Notes under the pieces: model-generated
What the model was told of the DNA's origin: nothing
The model's database searches: none
What the model saw: the letters and a program-made list of their open reading frames with translations, nothing else
Position numbers and translations under genes: made by a program
Assembly (NCBI GenBank): GCA_009176605.1
Contig: SEYY01009626.1
Span: 1 to 40,775 of the forward strand
Source: Armadillidium nasatum
Lineage: Eukaryota; Arthropoda; Malacostraca; Isopoda; Armadillidiidae
Length of the DNA stretch: 40,775 nt
Direction: 5' to 3'
Shown here: positions 1 to 11,853 of the stretch, one piece after another
Layout: the number at the start of each line of letters is the position of its first letter
Numbering within the stretch: the first letter of the stretch is position 1

Positions 1-1
1 T

Positions 2-95
<94 letters not shown>
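1..95. repeat. (TA)n microsatellite, cut by window edge
   Basis: Near-pure TA dinucleotide repeat with one TAA slip near position 12. It marks the left limit of the visible gypsy-like element. Its true length is unknown because it runs off the window. Confidence 0.97.
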
Positions 96-97
<2 letters not shown>

Positions 98-1290
98 GGG
101 GGTGGACGGAACCACTTGACGGAGAGCCCCACAAAAGTCAAAACAAAAGACAGGAGGCTTTACCTAGTTGCTAACCGTGTTGGTGAGTTCACTTCCAATG
201 TCCCATTGACTACGGGACACTTTGTATGAAGAAACACCACCACCAATTGACCACCAAAACAAGGAAAGGACTGAGGCTTCTACTGCAACGCTTTCCCACG
301 CCACCAGTCACTGGAATGATAACACCAAGCAGCAACCAACTGGGTAAGGTTAACAGAAGCTATTAAATACAAGAAAACTGATGCTTCGGTTTCTTCCGAT
401 AAGTTGAGGACTGTAATCAATGATGGGATTAGCAGGTCCATTGCTCTGTACAGCCACCCATTTGGCATGACAAAGGTTTAGCTATTGAAGAACACTGTGG
501 AATATGGCATTGATAAAAGTTGACCACCTCCAGAAACTGCCTAAGATGTTTGACTATATTGGGCACGGGAAAGTCAAACATGCTTGAAAGATTCTTTTCA
601 AACAGCAGAATCCCACTACTATCTATTCGATGTCCGAGAAAATCAACTGATTATCGACATAACTTTGTTTTACTTGGTTTAACTTGAACCCATTGGCATT
701 GAGAGCACGTAATACTTTTTCCAAGGAGAGAATATGTTTTTAAAGTGCTGGACTGAATAATTAATTCGTCCAGGTATGCCATGATTTCAGACCATGGAAT
801 ACCTGACATAGCCATCATCATACCTCTTTGAAAAGTGGCTGGCCGCCTTTCACTCCAAAAGGCATGCGAAGGAATTCATAATGTGACAGAAGGGTAGAGA
901 AGGCTGTTTTTTCTATACTACCCTCTGCCATCTCAATTTGATAGTATCCACGCACCAAATCAATGGTGGTGAAAAATCGAGCACCTGCCATGTTGTAAAT
1001 GGAGTCGATTAAGTTAGGCAAGGGAAATGCATCTCCCTTAGTATGCTTATTAAGGGCACGGTAATCCACACACAGACGCAAACTACCGTCCTTTTTCCTT
1101 ACAGGACTACTGGAGCCGAATATGGAGAATGGCTTTTCCGAATAATTCTTCCTCCTTCGAGCTCACCACACTGGCGCTCGATCTCCTGAGCCAGTGGTCC
1201 TTGAAACCTCTGAACCAGCACATGAATGGGCCTGTCGGATGTAAGCTCAATGTGATGCTGGACATTGAGCAAGCCCAACATCATCATCTC
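96..1290 (-). pseudogene. Gypsy-type reverse transcriptase with RNase H remnant
   Basis: Frames at 1287-1099 and 1081-818 (minus) match the start of a gypsy RT: a segment ending SPYSAPVVL, then CVDYRALNK, a TTIDLVRGYYQI segment carrying the motif A aspartate, KTAFST and YEFLRMPFG. At 776-765 the catalytic Y-[LV]-D-D box reads Y-L-D-E, so the second aspartate is lost. About 100 nt further on come VDFLGHRIDSSGI and a VKHLRQFLEVVNFY segment, typical of the RT thumb and connection. The rest, down to 96, is only faintly like RNase H and contains stops. Several frameshifts separate these blocks. No integrase is visible. Family assignment is firm; activity is excluded. Confidence 0.85.
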
Positions 1291-1553
1291 CAGTACTGAG
1301 GACTGAAGAATATTTCTGAAGAAGATTTACAAGTTGTTCTTTTTGGGAATCTTCCACTTGGATATCGGAAAATTGGAACTCTTCCATAATTCTATCTCGA
1401 GTCCAATAATCATTATGCATAGAAGCATCTTCTTCGGTTCACCGGGTAGAATATTAAAGATTGAAATGTCAGTGGTCTCTGTAATAGGAAAAGCAGATCC
1501 CACTGAGAACCCCTTAGGTATGAATCTAGATGATTTGCTACCATTGTAAACAG

Positions 1554-2180
1554 CTACAACTGGAAGAATCGCCTTCTCTGAGTATTCCTTGGTAGCACAT
1601 GAAAGTTCTCCTCACACAGACCTTCTAAATAGAAGTTCTGGAGAGAATATGTAAAATTACACAGATTTATAGAAATAAATCCGCATTGATGTGCTCCTAC
1701 TTCAAGATTTTCGGTAGTTCTAGGTTCGATTGTGGTGTTACTTTTGGTAGGATCTGAAGCTACAACAAGAAATTTATCTTCATCCCTTAATAATAATTGA
1801 TATGTTGACATATCTGGAAGAAGACTGTTTGCTCGTAAAAGAGGAACACCCAGTACCAGTGAATGTTCCAGGAATTCAGATGGAACAACATAGAATTCGG
1901 TCTCAGTGGTACTGAAACCACTACGGAAATGAAGACTTAGGATAACAAAATGTGAAATTTTAATGGCAGTATGACCAATGCCACTAATAGTGTGAATAGT
2001 TGATAAGTGTTTGTGAACATCTATTAGATCATCCACTACCGATGATTTAATGAGACTTATTAATGCCCCATTATTGACTAGGCAATCGTAAACCATGTCC
2101 GAATATCCCTCAAGGATGACATCAATATAAGGGGCGACTGTCAGCCCGATTAAATAGGATTTGAATATTTTCAGAGTCAC
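1554..2180 (-). pseudogene. Gypsy-type aspartic protease (retropepsin) remnant
   Basis: A 208-codon open frame lies between the zinc knuckles and the RT, where a Ty3/gypsy protease belongs. The segment DCLVNNGALISLI at residues 32-44 lines up with the retropepsin active-site loop, which is normally D-[ST]-G-A followed by S-x-I. Here the catalytic Asp and the next residue are both Asn (N36, N37; about 2075-2070), so the enzyme should be dead. Further on, ISGIGH and a HSLVLGVPLL segment (residues about 106-115) resemble the flap region and the conserved ILG(x)PLL-type strand. The frame is open but the active site is lost. Some of the C-terminal part may be a linker to RT. Confidence 0.7.
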
Positions 2181-2406
2181 AATTGGTTTTTGAGTTACTA
2201 TATTGAATTGGAGCCACCATCACTAATCTCTGCAGCATGACCCATGACTACGGAGTCTCTTAGTTTAAAGCTGGTGTTCTGCCACAGGCACCTGCCACAA
2301 GAGTGCCACCACATGTGCTACGTGTGTTGTGTACTGTACCTTGTTGATTATTCCTCTGAGGCAATGTACTTTTACTACCATTACTTCAAGGACTTCCACG
2401 GCTGAG

Positions 2407-2609
2407 ACAATCTTTCCCCAGATGTCCATCAGAACAATATGGGCATTTCATTGTTGGTGTTTGAGCCGTTTGCGAGGACTGATTATTTGGCTACTTTAGT
2501 TTTATCTGTGGACAATCAATGGTGGAATATCCTTGTTTTGCAGTAGCAAGACATTATTATAACTGTAGCAGTCAGTCAATGTATGATTATTTTTTTCACA
2601 ATACATGCA
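2407..2609 (-). pseudogene. Gag nucleocapsid: three zinc knuckles, middle one broken
   Basis: Three CCHC-type knuckles can be read on the minus strand, in different frames. The first (2609-2568) is CX2CX4HX4C and complete (CMYCEKNNHTLTDC). The second (2553-2512) has the same spacing, but the second Cys is Thr and the His is Tyr. The third (2445-2407) is the shortened form CX2CX3HX4C (CPYCSDGHLGKDC). The gag at 39148-39336 has the same trio, including the shortened third knuckle. That shared spacing is the best evidence that the two elements are one family. Knuckles of this type bind RNA in the gag particle. Confidence 0.85.
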
Positions 2610-2834
2610 GAAAAGATGGTTTAGTTGAGTTTTTACCGGACGTCTTTGGCGATGAATTGCCATTGCCATGGTTATTTTTACGTCCTGAGCGATTATTTGC
2701 CGACTTGGATGGTGTGGTAGGCCCGGACTCTACTACGACTCTAGCAGAGTTGCTTGACTTCTTGGTGTATCTCTTAACTACTTCACTCCAAGTATCGCTT
2801 CTTTGTGGTGGAGTCTTAACCTGGAAAATTGTAA

Positions 2835-4119
2835 TTACCTCGGGTTCAACGATGATTTGTTTAGCAGACAGCTCATTGCAATGCTGGTTTGCCAGTCTAT
2901 TTGGTCAAATTGCATTTTCTGCCCAGTTGCACCCTCATGATTGAATATGTATTCAGGCATCCATTGTTCAACTACTGCAGGTAGATTATGTAAAAATGCC
3001 CTTTGCAGATTGTCATAAGTCCACATGGAAACCCCCAGGTAGGCTTGGTTTGCTAGTTGTTCCAACCGAAGTGCGAACATGTTTACTCTCGCCCGGTTTC
3101 CGTTTAGCGAGCATAAACTCTTGTGATGCCTCATATTTCCTCACTCCAGACACATAATCCCACCATTGTAATAAGGCTTCCTTAATTGCAGAATGTCTTC
3201 TCCCGAATAATCTGATCATACAGGTCACAGTATGGACCCTCAAGGAAATTTCTGAGGATGATTATCCAATCTTCAGATTGATCAGAATAGCTGACCAGAC
3301 ACAATATATCTCATTGTTTGAAGAACATTGAGATTTTGTTCTTTTGCTGCATTAAACTTGCGTGGAGCTACTGCTTTTGTATTATATACCTTAGTTATGA
3401 TCTGAGTCAACATAGTGACAGATTGGGTAATCATAGCGAGTTGATCTTCAATGGCATCAAGACGATTATTCGAGTCCGAAGGTAAATTCCGAACAAGTAA
3501 AGATCTCTAAAATTCAGACATGGGGGTGGGGGTGACATAATAGAGGAGGAATAGATGGCAGTCGATTACGTTGATACGGTCAGCAAACGAGCCCGTCGGA
3601 ACGCGCAACCCCGACGTAACCGTCGAATATGTGCCACTCTGTCAAGGGTGGCAGACAGAACCACACACCCATAAGTGTTCCGCTATCTAATCCGGTTTCT
3701 GCAAATTTTTTTTCCCAAACCGGCGACGATTCAGACCTTCCGGCCTCCGCGAACAGAAAACTGAACCGTTCTACAGGAGGTATAGTAACTTCCTCCTTAG
3801 GTAAATTCCTAATCTGTTTTTGAGACCTATGTCGCTCAGCCTGTTCCTCCTCCATTTGTTTGTTGCAAACGGCAAATGCCGCATGTAATTCGACTAATAT
3901 ACGCGTATCTGGATTACTTCCTACCTTGGGTGGACTATCTGGAACGAGTGACGCTGCCCCATCTTGTATGTTTAATTGATCGGTAAACGCAGTCAAGTTG
4001 GGATCCGTTATGGAACCTAATCCCAGTAAATCAATGTTATTGTGGTGTGGCATTGTGTAGTCATAAATGTGAATATATGAAGTGAGGTTTCCTTTTTCAA
4101 CCCTACACAATGACAGCAA
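2835..4119 (-). pseudogene. Gypsy-type gag (matrix/capsid part), frameshifted
   Basis: Frames at 3243-3013 and 3134-2835 carry a capsid-like block: AIKEALLQWW, QEFMLAKRKPGES and then FALRLEQLANQAYLG. These line up with EIKSIMLRWF, LQEFMNANRLPGES and LALRLEQLASKAFPG in the gag at the right end of the window. The last two blocks are in different frames here, so a frameshift lies near 3100. Around 3480-3360 a stretch reading SVTMLTQIITK lines up with the equivalent stretch of the other copy. The 179-codon frame at 4119-3580 begins MPHHNNIDLLGLG after an upstream Met and has a charged MEEEQAERHRSQKQ segment. By position it is the gag N-terminus, but I do not recognise it by sequence. Confidence 0.7.
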
Positions 4120-4247
4120 GGACCCACAACTAAAAAGAGAAAAATCACAACAGATGACAACTCAGATGATTCCACGAAGATTTGTCATGAGAGAACTAAC
4201 CAAAGCAATGCACTAAGTAGCAAGCGACAAGGCAACCAACAGGAGAA

Positions 4248-4264
4248 TCCTGCCAAGGTTGCCA
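4248..4264 (-). promoter_or_regulatory. Possible tRNA primer-binding site of gypsy copy 1
   Basis: On the minus strand a TGG-initial 17-mer, TGGCAACCTTGGCAGGA, lies 4-5 nt after a CA dinucleotide that could end a 5' LTR (4269). It is just upstream of gag, which is where the site that pairs with the tRNA 3' CCA should be. The matching tRNA was not identified and no second LTR is available to confirm the border. Confidence 0.35.
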
Positions 4265-4269
4265 ATTAT

Positions 4270-5612
4270 GTTAATGTGAGTGTACTAGTTCTATATGATC
4301 CCTTAACCCTCTACTCATGAAACTCAAAGAACCAAAGAAACAATCCCTAGTACATCCTTTACTTTTACTTCTGTTTAACAATCGAATAATGCAGAAACTC
4401 AGGTCCAGCTTAGGATCCTCCTTGTTCAAGCTTCTTCACCTTTAATTATGGCCCAGGCAAAAATAATGAAGAGCCACTAAATGTATCAAGCAACCACCAT
4501 TAACTCAGACTCTCGTGACTTGAATTAATGATATTTTAAGAAAATTATGAAACAAAGCAAGGTATAGAAAAATGCAGGATGCTAGATTCCAGTGAGAATG
4601 CACCTTGAAAAAATATACAAATTTAATCAATCAAATATATACAGTCTCTGGGTCACCACATTCAGCTGAATACACTACCAGGTACACCTGTCAGCACACG
4701 TGTCAGTACAAACGCTGAATGTGTACTATTTCCAGAGTTTTAATTTGATGCTAGGATATAATGATGAAAACAATAAATGATTATTAAGGGTATAATGGCA
4801 AACCAAAATTGTTAAACTGCGATTAATTAAATGACATAAAAATATAAATATTTTTGTGTGTTCCAGCATCTCACACACACTATAATTGATGAGTGTATCA
4901 AAAATATGAATATTTATATGTACTAAAAAAAAAAATAGTCATACACAAATATGAATATTTGTACTAAAAAAAATCATGAATCTCTGTGCAAGGTTACAAA
5001 AAATTAAACAATTGATTATTTAGTAATACTTGGTAAAGTAACCTTCGTGTTTTATTTATCTTTGGCCTGACTTGCCAGAGGAAATCACTCAACAGATAAC
5101 TCAGTTAGTGATTTAAATATCTCACCTAAAGACAACAAAGTAACTACTAACCTGTCATAAAACGAAGATCCACTGACGAATTGATTAAAGACAAACTTGC
5201 AAGTGGAAAATTAAATAAGAAATTAGTAGAAGAATAGATTGTGAGTGTCAATGAAAGTTCATTTGTATTTTCAATAATCTGATTGAAGTTATCTTGTCAA
5301 AACATAAACTTCACTGAATATTCAAAATGCGAATTTTTCGTTTTATCTATTTAAACTTTTCCAATATAAAGATTACTACAGGAGATTAAATCCTTTGTCA
5401 ATAAATTAAAGATTTATTACATATTTGGTCTGTAACGTAAAAAAAATATTATGAAATAAATTAAAAATTAACCAAAAAAGGAACTTTTACCTGATGATAA
5501 GCATAAACCCCCACATCACGTAAAATGTTCCACACTAACCTACCTGAAAATAAATCAGTTAGATATAAGGATATGATAATGTCTAGAATGTCGGGGAATA
5601 ATGGCTTCGATC
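4270..5612. other. AT-rich stretch without a gene; probably contains the 5' LTR of gypsy copy 1
   Basis: No open frame of note and no recognisable domain on either strand. By position its left part should be the minus-strand 5' LTR, but I cannot place the outer LTR border because no second LTR is present. A small repeat of a TATGAATATTT-like string near 4900-4960 is the only internal structure seen. Confidence 0.5.
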
Positions 5613-5620
5613 CTTTAGAC

Positions 5621-8007
5621 TAGGGGTGCACCAATAAGACAAGTGGCCGATTACCGATTATCGATTAATCGGCCTTGGAAATCGGCTGATTACCGATTAA
5701 TCAACCTTTCATGAATTACACCTAATAATTTAAATTAATACTGAGAAAAAGCAGTTATCAGCATTATTATTTATTACTAATAACTAGGCATGTTTTCATT
5801 ATTTATGTAAATCATTTTTATTGCTTACTTTTCAGATATATAAAACATAAAAATTTAAAATTTTAAATATAACTCTAGATTCTAGAATTTTTATTATAGA
5901 GATATAAATAATTAAATAGTAATTACACTTTATAACGAAAGCAGTATGTCAACCAGTTATTGTTGGAAGTATTTTGATGTTCATCCTAAGGATAACAGTA
6001 AATTTATTTTTAAATTATGTAAAGCCACCATAGTTCTACAATGCAAATATGTTGAACCACATTAAGAAATTCAATCAGATGAAGCAAAAGCTGAAACGGA
6101 TAAGCTGAAAAGGCAATATGATTGGTTACAGCCAAATACTTCAGAAGCAAAGTGCAGCAACTATGAGCCTCCAGTTCAACCAACTATACGATCACTTTTA
6201 TTAAAGAGTAAAATTTGGAATATTAATGATCACAAGCCCAAGAGATGCATTATTTGATAGAAGACATGATAGCTGTTGATATTCAACCATATTCTTTAAC
6301 ATCTGACATTGGATTCCAAAGGCTTATTGCAAAACTCTGTCCTAATTACAGAATTCCATCAAGAAATTATTTCACACAAAATAATCCTGAATATATTTAT
6401 GAAAGTAAAAGCAAAAATTCAGATATCGCTCGATGAAATTAGCAGTCTTTCTTTGACCACAGACATTTGGACAGCTTCAACAAATAATGCTCCTTTTCTG
6501 AGTGTGACATGCCATTGGCTTTCAGATGAGTTTGAACAATGTAGAGCTGTGCTTAGAGTTGTTCCGTTCCCTGGATCACATACAGCTGAAATAATAAGTG
6601 AACAACTACACATTGTTCTGAATGAGTATAAGATCTCCAACAAAATTTTTCTTGTACTACGAGATTTCCGCCGCAAATATGGTTGGTGGTATGAGGAAGT
6701 GTGGTGTACAGTCACTATCATGTTTCATACGCACATTGCAACTTTCAGTAAATGATTCAATATTTTCGCAAAAGGCTGTGAGCAATATAATTGCAAATAG
6801 CAGAAAAATAGTATCACACTTTAATCATTCTTCATTAGCGATTAGCAAATTAACTGAATTCCAGGAGCAGCTTAAAAGGACAAACATAAACTGATTCAAG
6901 ATGTGTCTGCTCGCTGGAATTGAACATATAATATGTTAAAAATAAATTTAGAACAGCTAAAAGCTCATATAACGTATGCTGTTGACAATTACATTCCAAC
7001 TTTATCAAGTTACCAATGAACAATTGTTGAATAAGTTGTCCAGTTATTAAGTCCATTTGAAGACATGAGCAAAGAATCAAGTAACACAATATTAGCTCTC
7101 AGATTATTTCTATTAAAAGCTACCAAACATACTAGTGAATTTAGTGGAATAATTTCAACTGTTGAAGAATTCAGTGCATCAACTGAAAAAAAAATTTGCA
7201 TCATACATAAATGAAAAATTTCTGTGCTTGGCTACTTTTCTCGATTCCAGATTTAAATTGAAATTTCAAAAGGATGACATTAAAGAAGACACTATTAAGA
7301 AATGGGTTATGGATATTGTAGAACATCTATCTGAGATTTCTATTGATAGTCAAACAGGAGACAGCTCTTCTAATGATGATCAAGAAAATGAAACTAATGA
7401 ATGTGTACCTAAAACTGTTTCCCTTTCAAAACTGTTAGATGATTTTGAGTCAAATAAGCCTATGAAAATAAATTCAGACTTAGACGTTGCAAGTACAACA
7501 GATGTGGAAACCAAACTCAAGAGGAGTAAATAAATCTGTTACTCATAGATGCGCAAAGGAACTGGATCAATATTTAACTCTACCAATACTTCAAAGAAGC
7601 GAAGACCCATTACTTTGGTGGAAAAAGACACAGGAGACTTTACCAATATTGAGCAATTTGGCTTCAAAATATCTAAGCGCACCACCATCATCTGTTGAGA
7701 GTGAAAGACTTTTTAGTACTATGAACCTACAAGGAAAAGGCTGTGTCCTGAAAATGGGGAAACTCTTATGTTTCTGCATTATAACTTAAGAGTACTGAAC
7801 TTTAAATACTGATGAGCTTGAGAGCTGAGATAGAAGACAACATGAATTGAAGAGGCAACAGTTATAAACAGAAAACAAGGAAAACTGCCAAAATTTAGTA
7901 GTATTTTTATGCAATTTGTATGTATGTATTTGTAGTATTTGTATTAAGAATGAGTTAATTATAATATGTTAATGTTTCATAATTTATGAATGATTTCTTA
8001 ATAAAGT

Positions 8008-8056
<49 letters not shown>

Positions 8057-8308
8057 AGGCAAAAGTCAAAATAGCAGCCAGGCACAAAATGACAAACAAT
8101 TTGGGAATTATATTGGTATTGTTATTTGTTACTGTGTTGAAGCTATCTGATGATTAACTTGGCATTTATAAATTAGTCTTGTAAAGGTTGGTTTGTTCTG
8201 GTAAAGGATTTAAGCAATCGGCCGATTAAACATGTGAATAGCCGATTACCGATTAATCGGTAATATGGCCGATTACCGATTATCTGCCGATTAATCGGTG
8301 CATCCTTA
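5621..8308 (+). mobile_element. BED-type hAT DNA transposon, copy 1 (inactivated)
   Basis: The ends are imperfect terminal inverted repeats: TAGGGGTGCACCAAT at the left and the complement of TAAGGATGCACCGAT at the right. They are flanked by an 8-bp target duplication, CTTTAGAC (5613-5620) and CCTTAGAC (8309-8316), with one mismatch. An 8-bp duplication is the hAT hallmark. Inside each end lie several copies of a CCGATTA-type motif, the usual layout of hAT transposase-binding subterminal repeats. The element is 2688 bp against 2738 bp for copy 2 at 20880. The two are close throughout, so both moved recently. A long A-run (about 8009-8054) follows an AATAAA signal near the 3' end. Confidence 0.95.
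5946..7812 (+). pseudogene. hAT transposase, ZBED-like, copy 1 (multiple frameshifts)
   Basis: The likely start ATG is at 5946, in frame with the BED finger (MSTSYCWKYFDVHP). The CxxC of the finger is damaged: the parallel CICKLC of copy 2 reads FIFKLC here, and the second half of the finger is deleted. The catalytic region survives in pieces at 6245-6436, 6309-6755, 6622-6894, 7162-7533 and 7487-7812. It includes TTDIWTAS, a SVESERLFS dimerisation segment and the C-terminal LHYNLRVLNFKY. Against copy 2 it has a 4-bp insertion near 7530, a 12-bp loss near 7720 and a deletion inside the region matching residues 280-295. It cannot encode a working transposase. Confidence 0.93.
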
Positions 8309-8468
8309 CCTTAGACTATAGATTACTTGAGGGATTAGTCCAAACCTCGACTCGATCGTAAGACTCAATTCCCAGACTCGATCCTTTAAAATACAAATTA
8401 TTAAAGAGTTGATTAAATGATGAATTAAATTGAATTAAGCAACCAATCATAAATAAAACCCTACTTAA

Positions 8469-8471
<3 letters not shown>

Positions 8472-8546
<75 letters not shown>
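8472..8546. repeat. (TA)n array, left flank of a hAT insertion
   Basis: About 75 bp of TA repeat that ends exactly at the CAGGGCCGGC terminus of the next transposon. With the array at 10618 it looks like one older array split by insertion. Confidence 0.97.
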
Positions 8547-8549
<3 letters not shown>

Positions 8550-8567
8550 GGCCGGCTCCAGGGTAGG

Positions 8568-8593
8568 GCGCTCCGGGCGGCCGCCCGGAGCGC
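8568..8593. repeat. Perfect 26-bp GC palindrome next to hAT terminus
   Basis: The half-site GCGCTCCGGGCGG is followed without spacer by its exact reverse complement. It lies 22 bp inside the left terminus. Part of it (a CCCGGAGCGCC string) recurs near the right end at about 10585-10595, so it is probably a transposase-binding or hairpin structure of the element. Confidence 0.9.
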
Positions 8594-8904
8594 AATTATC
8601 TAGGGGCGCCAAAATCATGGAAAATGAAAATACACTGATAAAAAAATTAAGTTACAGTCTTTTATAAAATGCACTAAAAAGTAAAGAATATTTTTTATCA
8701 TTCTTATATCATATCAATAAAAAAAAATTTTTTTTTTTACTCGAGGGCGTATATGGGTTGGGGTTGACGATGGGGGAATGTGAAATAGAGTGCAAGGGGG
8801 GGGGGGTAAAAAGACAATTCTTGAGACAGATCTTGAAAAAATAATCTAGCATAAATATTTGACACACTCCCCTCATGAATGCTGAGAAGACACTGATTCC
8901 TGTT

Positions 8905-8933
8905 AGTCTCTCCTTCTCTCTTTCTCTCTCTCT

Positions 8934-9027
<94 letters not shown>
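8905..9027. repeat. (TC)n-(TA)n compound microsatellite inside a transposon
   Basis: A (TC)n tract of about 30 bp is joined to about 91 bp of (TA)n. It is flanked by a diverged direct repeat: a CCTCATGAATGCTGAGAAGA-like segment before it (about 8871) and a CCTCATCGTTGCTGAGTAGA-like segment after it (about 9069). Confidence 0.92.
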
Positions 9028-9030
<3 letters not shown>

Positions 9031-9108
9031 CTAAAAAAATTATCTTGCAAAAACATATAGCGCCTTTCCCTCATCGTTGCTGAGTAGAGACTGATTTCTC
9101 TTGGTTTT

Positions 9109-10332
9109 ATGAAGGAAGTACAAACAAGAATCAGAAATATAAACCCCAGAGCATTTTATGTTCCATGCAGCAGCCATTCGCTAAATTTGGTTGTAAACGA
9201 TATGGCAAAATCCTCGTTTGAGGCAGCCAGCTTCTTCAATATTGTTCAAAAGTTATATACATTTTTTTCTTCCTCTTCTTTTCGTTGGGCAATATTACTG
9301 AAATATATTGATACTTACACCCTAAAACCATTGAGTGATACGCGATGGGAAAGTCGAGTCGACTCATTAAAAGCTCTGCGGTTTCAAATTGGTCCAATTC
9401 ACGATGCTTTGTACAGCATATATGAAGATTCAGAAATCGATAATATGATCAGAGTCGAGGCTAGCGGATTATTAAATAATTTGAAGCAGTTCAAATTTAT
9501 ATGCTCTGTTGTGATCTGGTACAAAATTTTGAGTCATATTAACCCCATCAGCAAACTTTTGCAAACTGTAAATTTTAATATGTCACAAGCTATTGATATG
9601 CTTAGCAACTGCAAACTCTTCTTTGAAAACCTGAGATCAGATGAAGCTTTTGAAAGCATCATTTTAGAAGCAACCGAGCTTGCTTCGGAGATTGACGTGG
9701 AAGCTAATTTTGAAACCACCACACCACGTCATCGTGTCAGAAGCAAAACAAGAACGTTTTTGTATGAGGGCCCGGATAAACCCGTTCAAGACCTCAAACA
9801 AAAATATAAAATAGATTTTTTTTTTCACACTATAGATCAAGCAATAAATGCCTTGGAAACCAGATATAATTTGCTAAATACTCACAGTAATTATTTCAGC
9901 TTTTTGTATAATATTTTTGGTCTAAAAGACATGCCCAGAAATGAGCTACTGGCTCATTGCAAAGATTTGGAAGTAGTTTTAACTGATGGAAATTCAAGCG
10001 ATCTTAAAGCCCTGGAACTAGCCGATGAAATAAGCATTGTTTCGTCATTATTAACAAAAAAGGAAACCCCTGTTGAAGTTCTCAAGTTTATCGCTACACT
10101 TAAATTCGCACCAAACCTCAGCATAGCATTAAGAATCCTACTTACATTGCCAGTCACTGTGGCTTCAGGGGAAAGAAGCTTTTCAAAACTAAAAATAATA
10201 AAAAATTATCTCAGAACGATGCAGACGCACAATCGTCTCAATGGATTGGCAATGATAGCTATAGAACACCAAATTAGTGACAAATTAGACTTGAAATCAC
10301 TGGTTCGTGAGTTTGCCGAAAGAAAAAGTTAG
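9109..10332 (+). pseudogene. hAT transposase C-terminal half (TTF/DUF4371 type), N-terminally truncated
   Basis: An open frame of 407 codons. Residues 10-31 (NINPRAFYVPCSSHSLNLVV) are the conserved PC-x-x-HSLNL block that normally follows the second catalytic Asp of this hAT group. SDTRW at 76-80 is the conserved RW segment. The hAT dimerisation region lies at about 345-391, with GERSFSKLK and NRLNGLAMIAIEH; Glu355 is the candidate third catalytic acid. Full-length relatives are usually about 700-850 residues, with a TTF-type zinc finger and a DUF4371 domain in front. Both are absent here, with the first two catalytic Asp residues. The present ATG is therefore only the first Met in the remaining frame. 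The frame is undisrupted, which suggests a fairly young insertion, but it could not catalyse transposition alone. Confidence 0.88.
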
Positions 10333-10614
10333 AAAAAGGGCATTTTAATTACTTTGGTTAGTTAGAATTTATTTATAACATGGGATATTAGTTTAGTTAG
10401 CATTACTACATTTTAATTTCTGTTATTTTGCCTTAAGTGCTAAATTGCTTATCTTGTTATCTGATGATTGAGTTTTTAATAAAACTTTTTTTTTTTTTTT
10501 TTTTTCAATGTTTTCTTGACTTTCTGATATGGTCGCATGAGATTTACTTTAAAAAAAATGGGGGGGCGCAAAATTAAGGTTTTGCCCGGAGCGCCAAAAT
10601 GTCTAGGGCCGGCC

Positions 10615-10714
<100 letters not shown>

Positions 10715-10779
10715 AAGGCTTCTTACCCTAGCCAGGAACAAATAAACCTTGGAATGAATATTTGAATCAATAAAGATTA

Positions 10780-11157
10780 TTTATCAATTGAATATCCAAT
10801 AGAAGAGGATGCAGAGATAAGAAGGTAATTGGTTGAACCCTGAGGAGGAAAGAGTATAACAGTATAAGGAGAAGGATTAGATGTTAGAAAAGGTCTTGAA
10901 TGTTGGGTTCATCTTCAAGATGATCAGTGATACAAGTAGGGACCTGCACTAACGGCTCAAGGTAGTTTTGGATAGTGAAAAGGAAAGCATATTCACCAGC
11001 TTTATCATGAGAACTAAAAGAGAGTCATTGGTGGTGGTGAACAATGAAATCACCCAATATGATGATATCGGAGAAAAGAGAAGGGAGATTGTGGCATTGT
11101 GCTCTATTTTGGAGTTCAGATAGTTAAAGAATTTAGGATAGTTAGTAGAATTAGGAG
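10780..11157 (-). pseudogene. LINE family-B endonuclease fragment
   Basis: Read on the minus strand from 11157 it gives [20 protein letters not shown] and, further on, DEPNIQDLF. These match the endonuclease region of the family-B LINE at 27838-31130, which has [20 protein letters not shown] and DEPNILDLF. The conserved GDFNV box is altered (WVISLF). It is broken at both ends, and its left-hand sense end lies directly on the (TA)n array at 11158. Confidence 0.8.

Positions 11158-11853
<696 letters not shown>

Larger units (their letters stand above)
96..4269 (-). mobile_element. Degraded Ty3/gypsy-like LTR retrotransposon (copy 1)
   Basis: Read on the minus strand the order is gag (about 4119-2835), three zinc knuckles (2609-2407), aspartic protease (2180-1554) and reverse transcriptase running into a poor thumb/RNase H remnant (1290 down to about 96). 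This gag-PR-RT order is that of Ty3/gypsy elements. A possible primer-binding site at 4248-4264 puts the end of the 5' LTR near 4269. Integrase and the 3' LTR are missing: the element stops at the (TA)n array at position 95. Every gene has frameshifts or stops, so this is a dead copy. The gag resembles the one at 38955-40775, so both belong to one lineage. Confidence 0.85.

Noticed and set aside
280..468. 62-codon minus-strand frame as integrase
   Set aside because: No HHCC finger or DDE pattern; it lies where the RT thumb/RNase H of the gypsy element decays and is probably a shifted frame.
2519..2944. 141-codon + strand frame as a gene
   Set aside because: It is the antisense of gypsy gag zinc knuckles and linker, which are recognisable on the minus strand.
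8009..8054. hAT copy 1 as a retroposed cDNA because of AATAAA plus A-run
   Set aside because: The sequence continues past the A-run to a proper inverted terminus and 8-bp target duplication, and copy 2 has the same layout.
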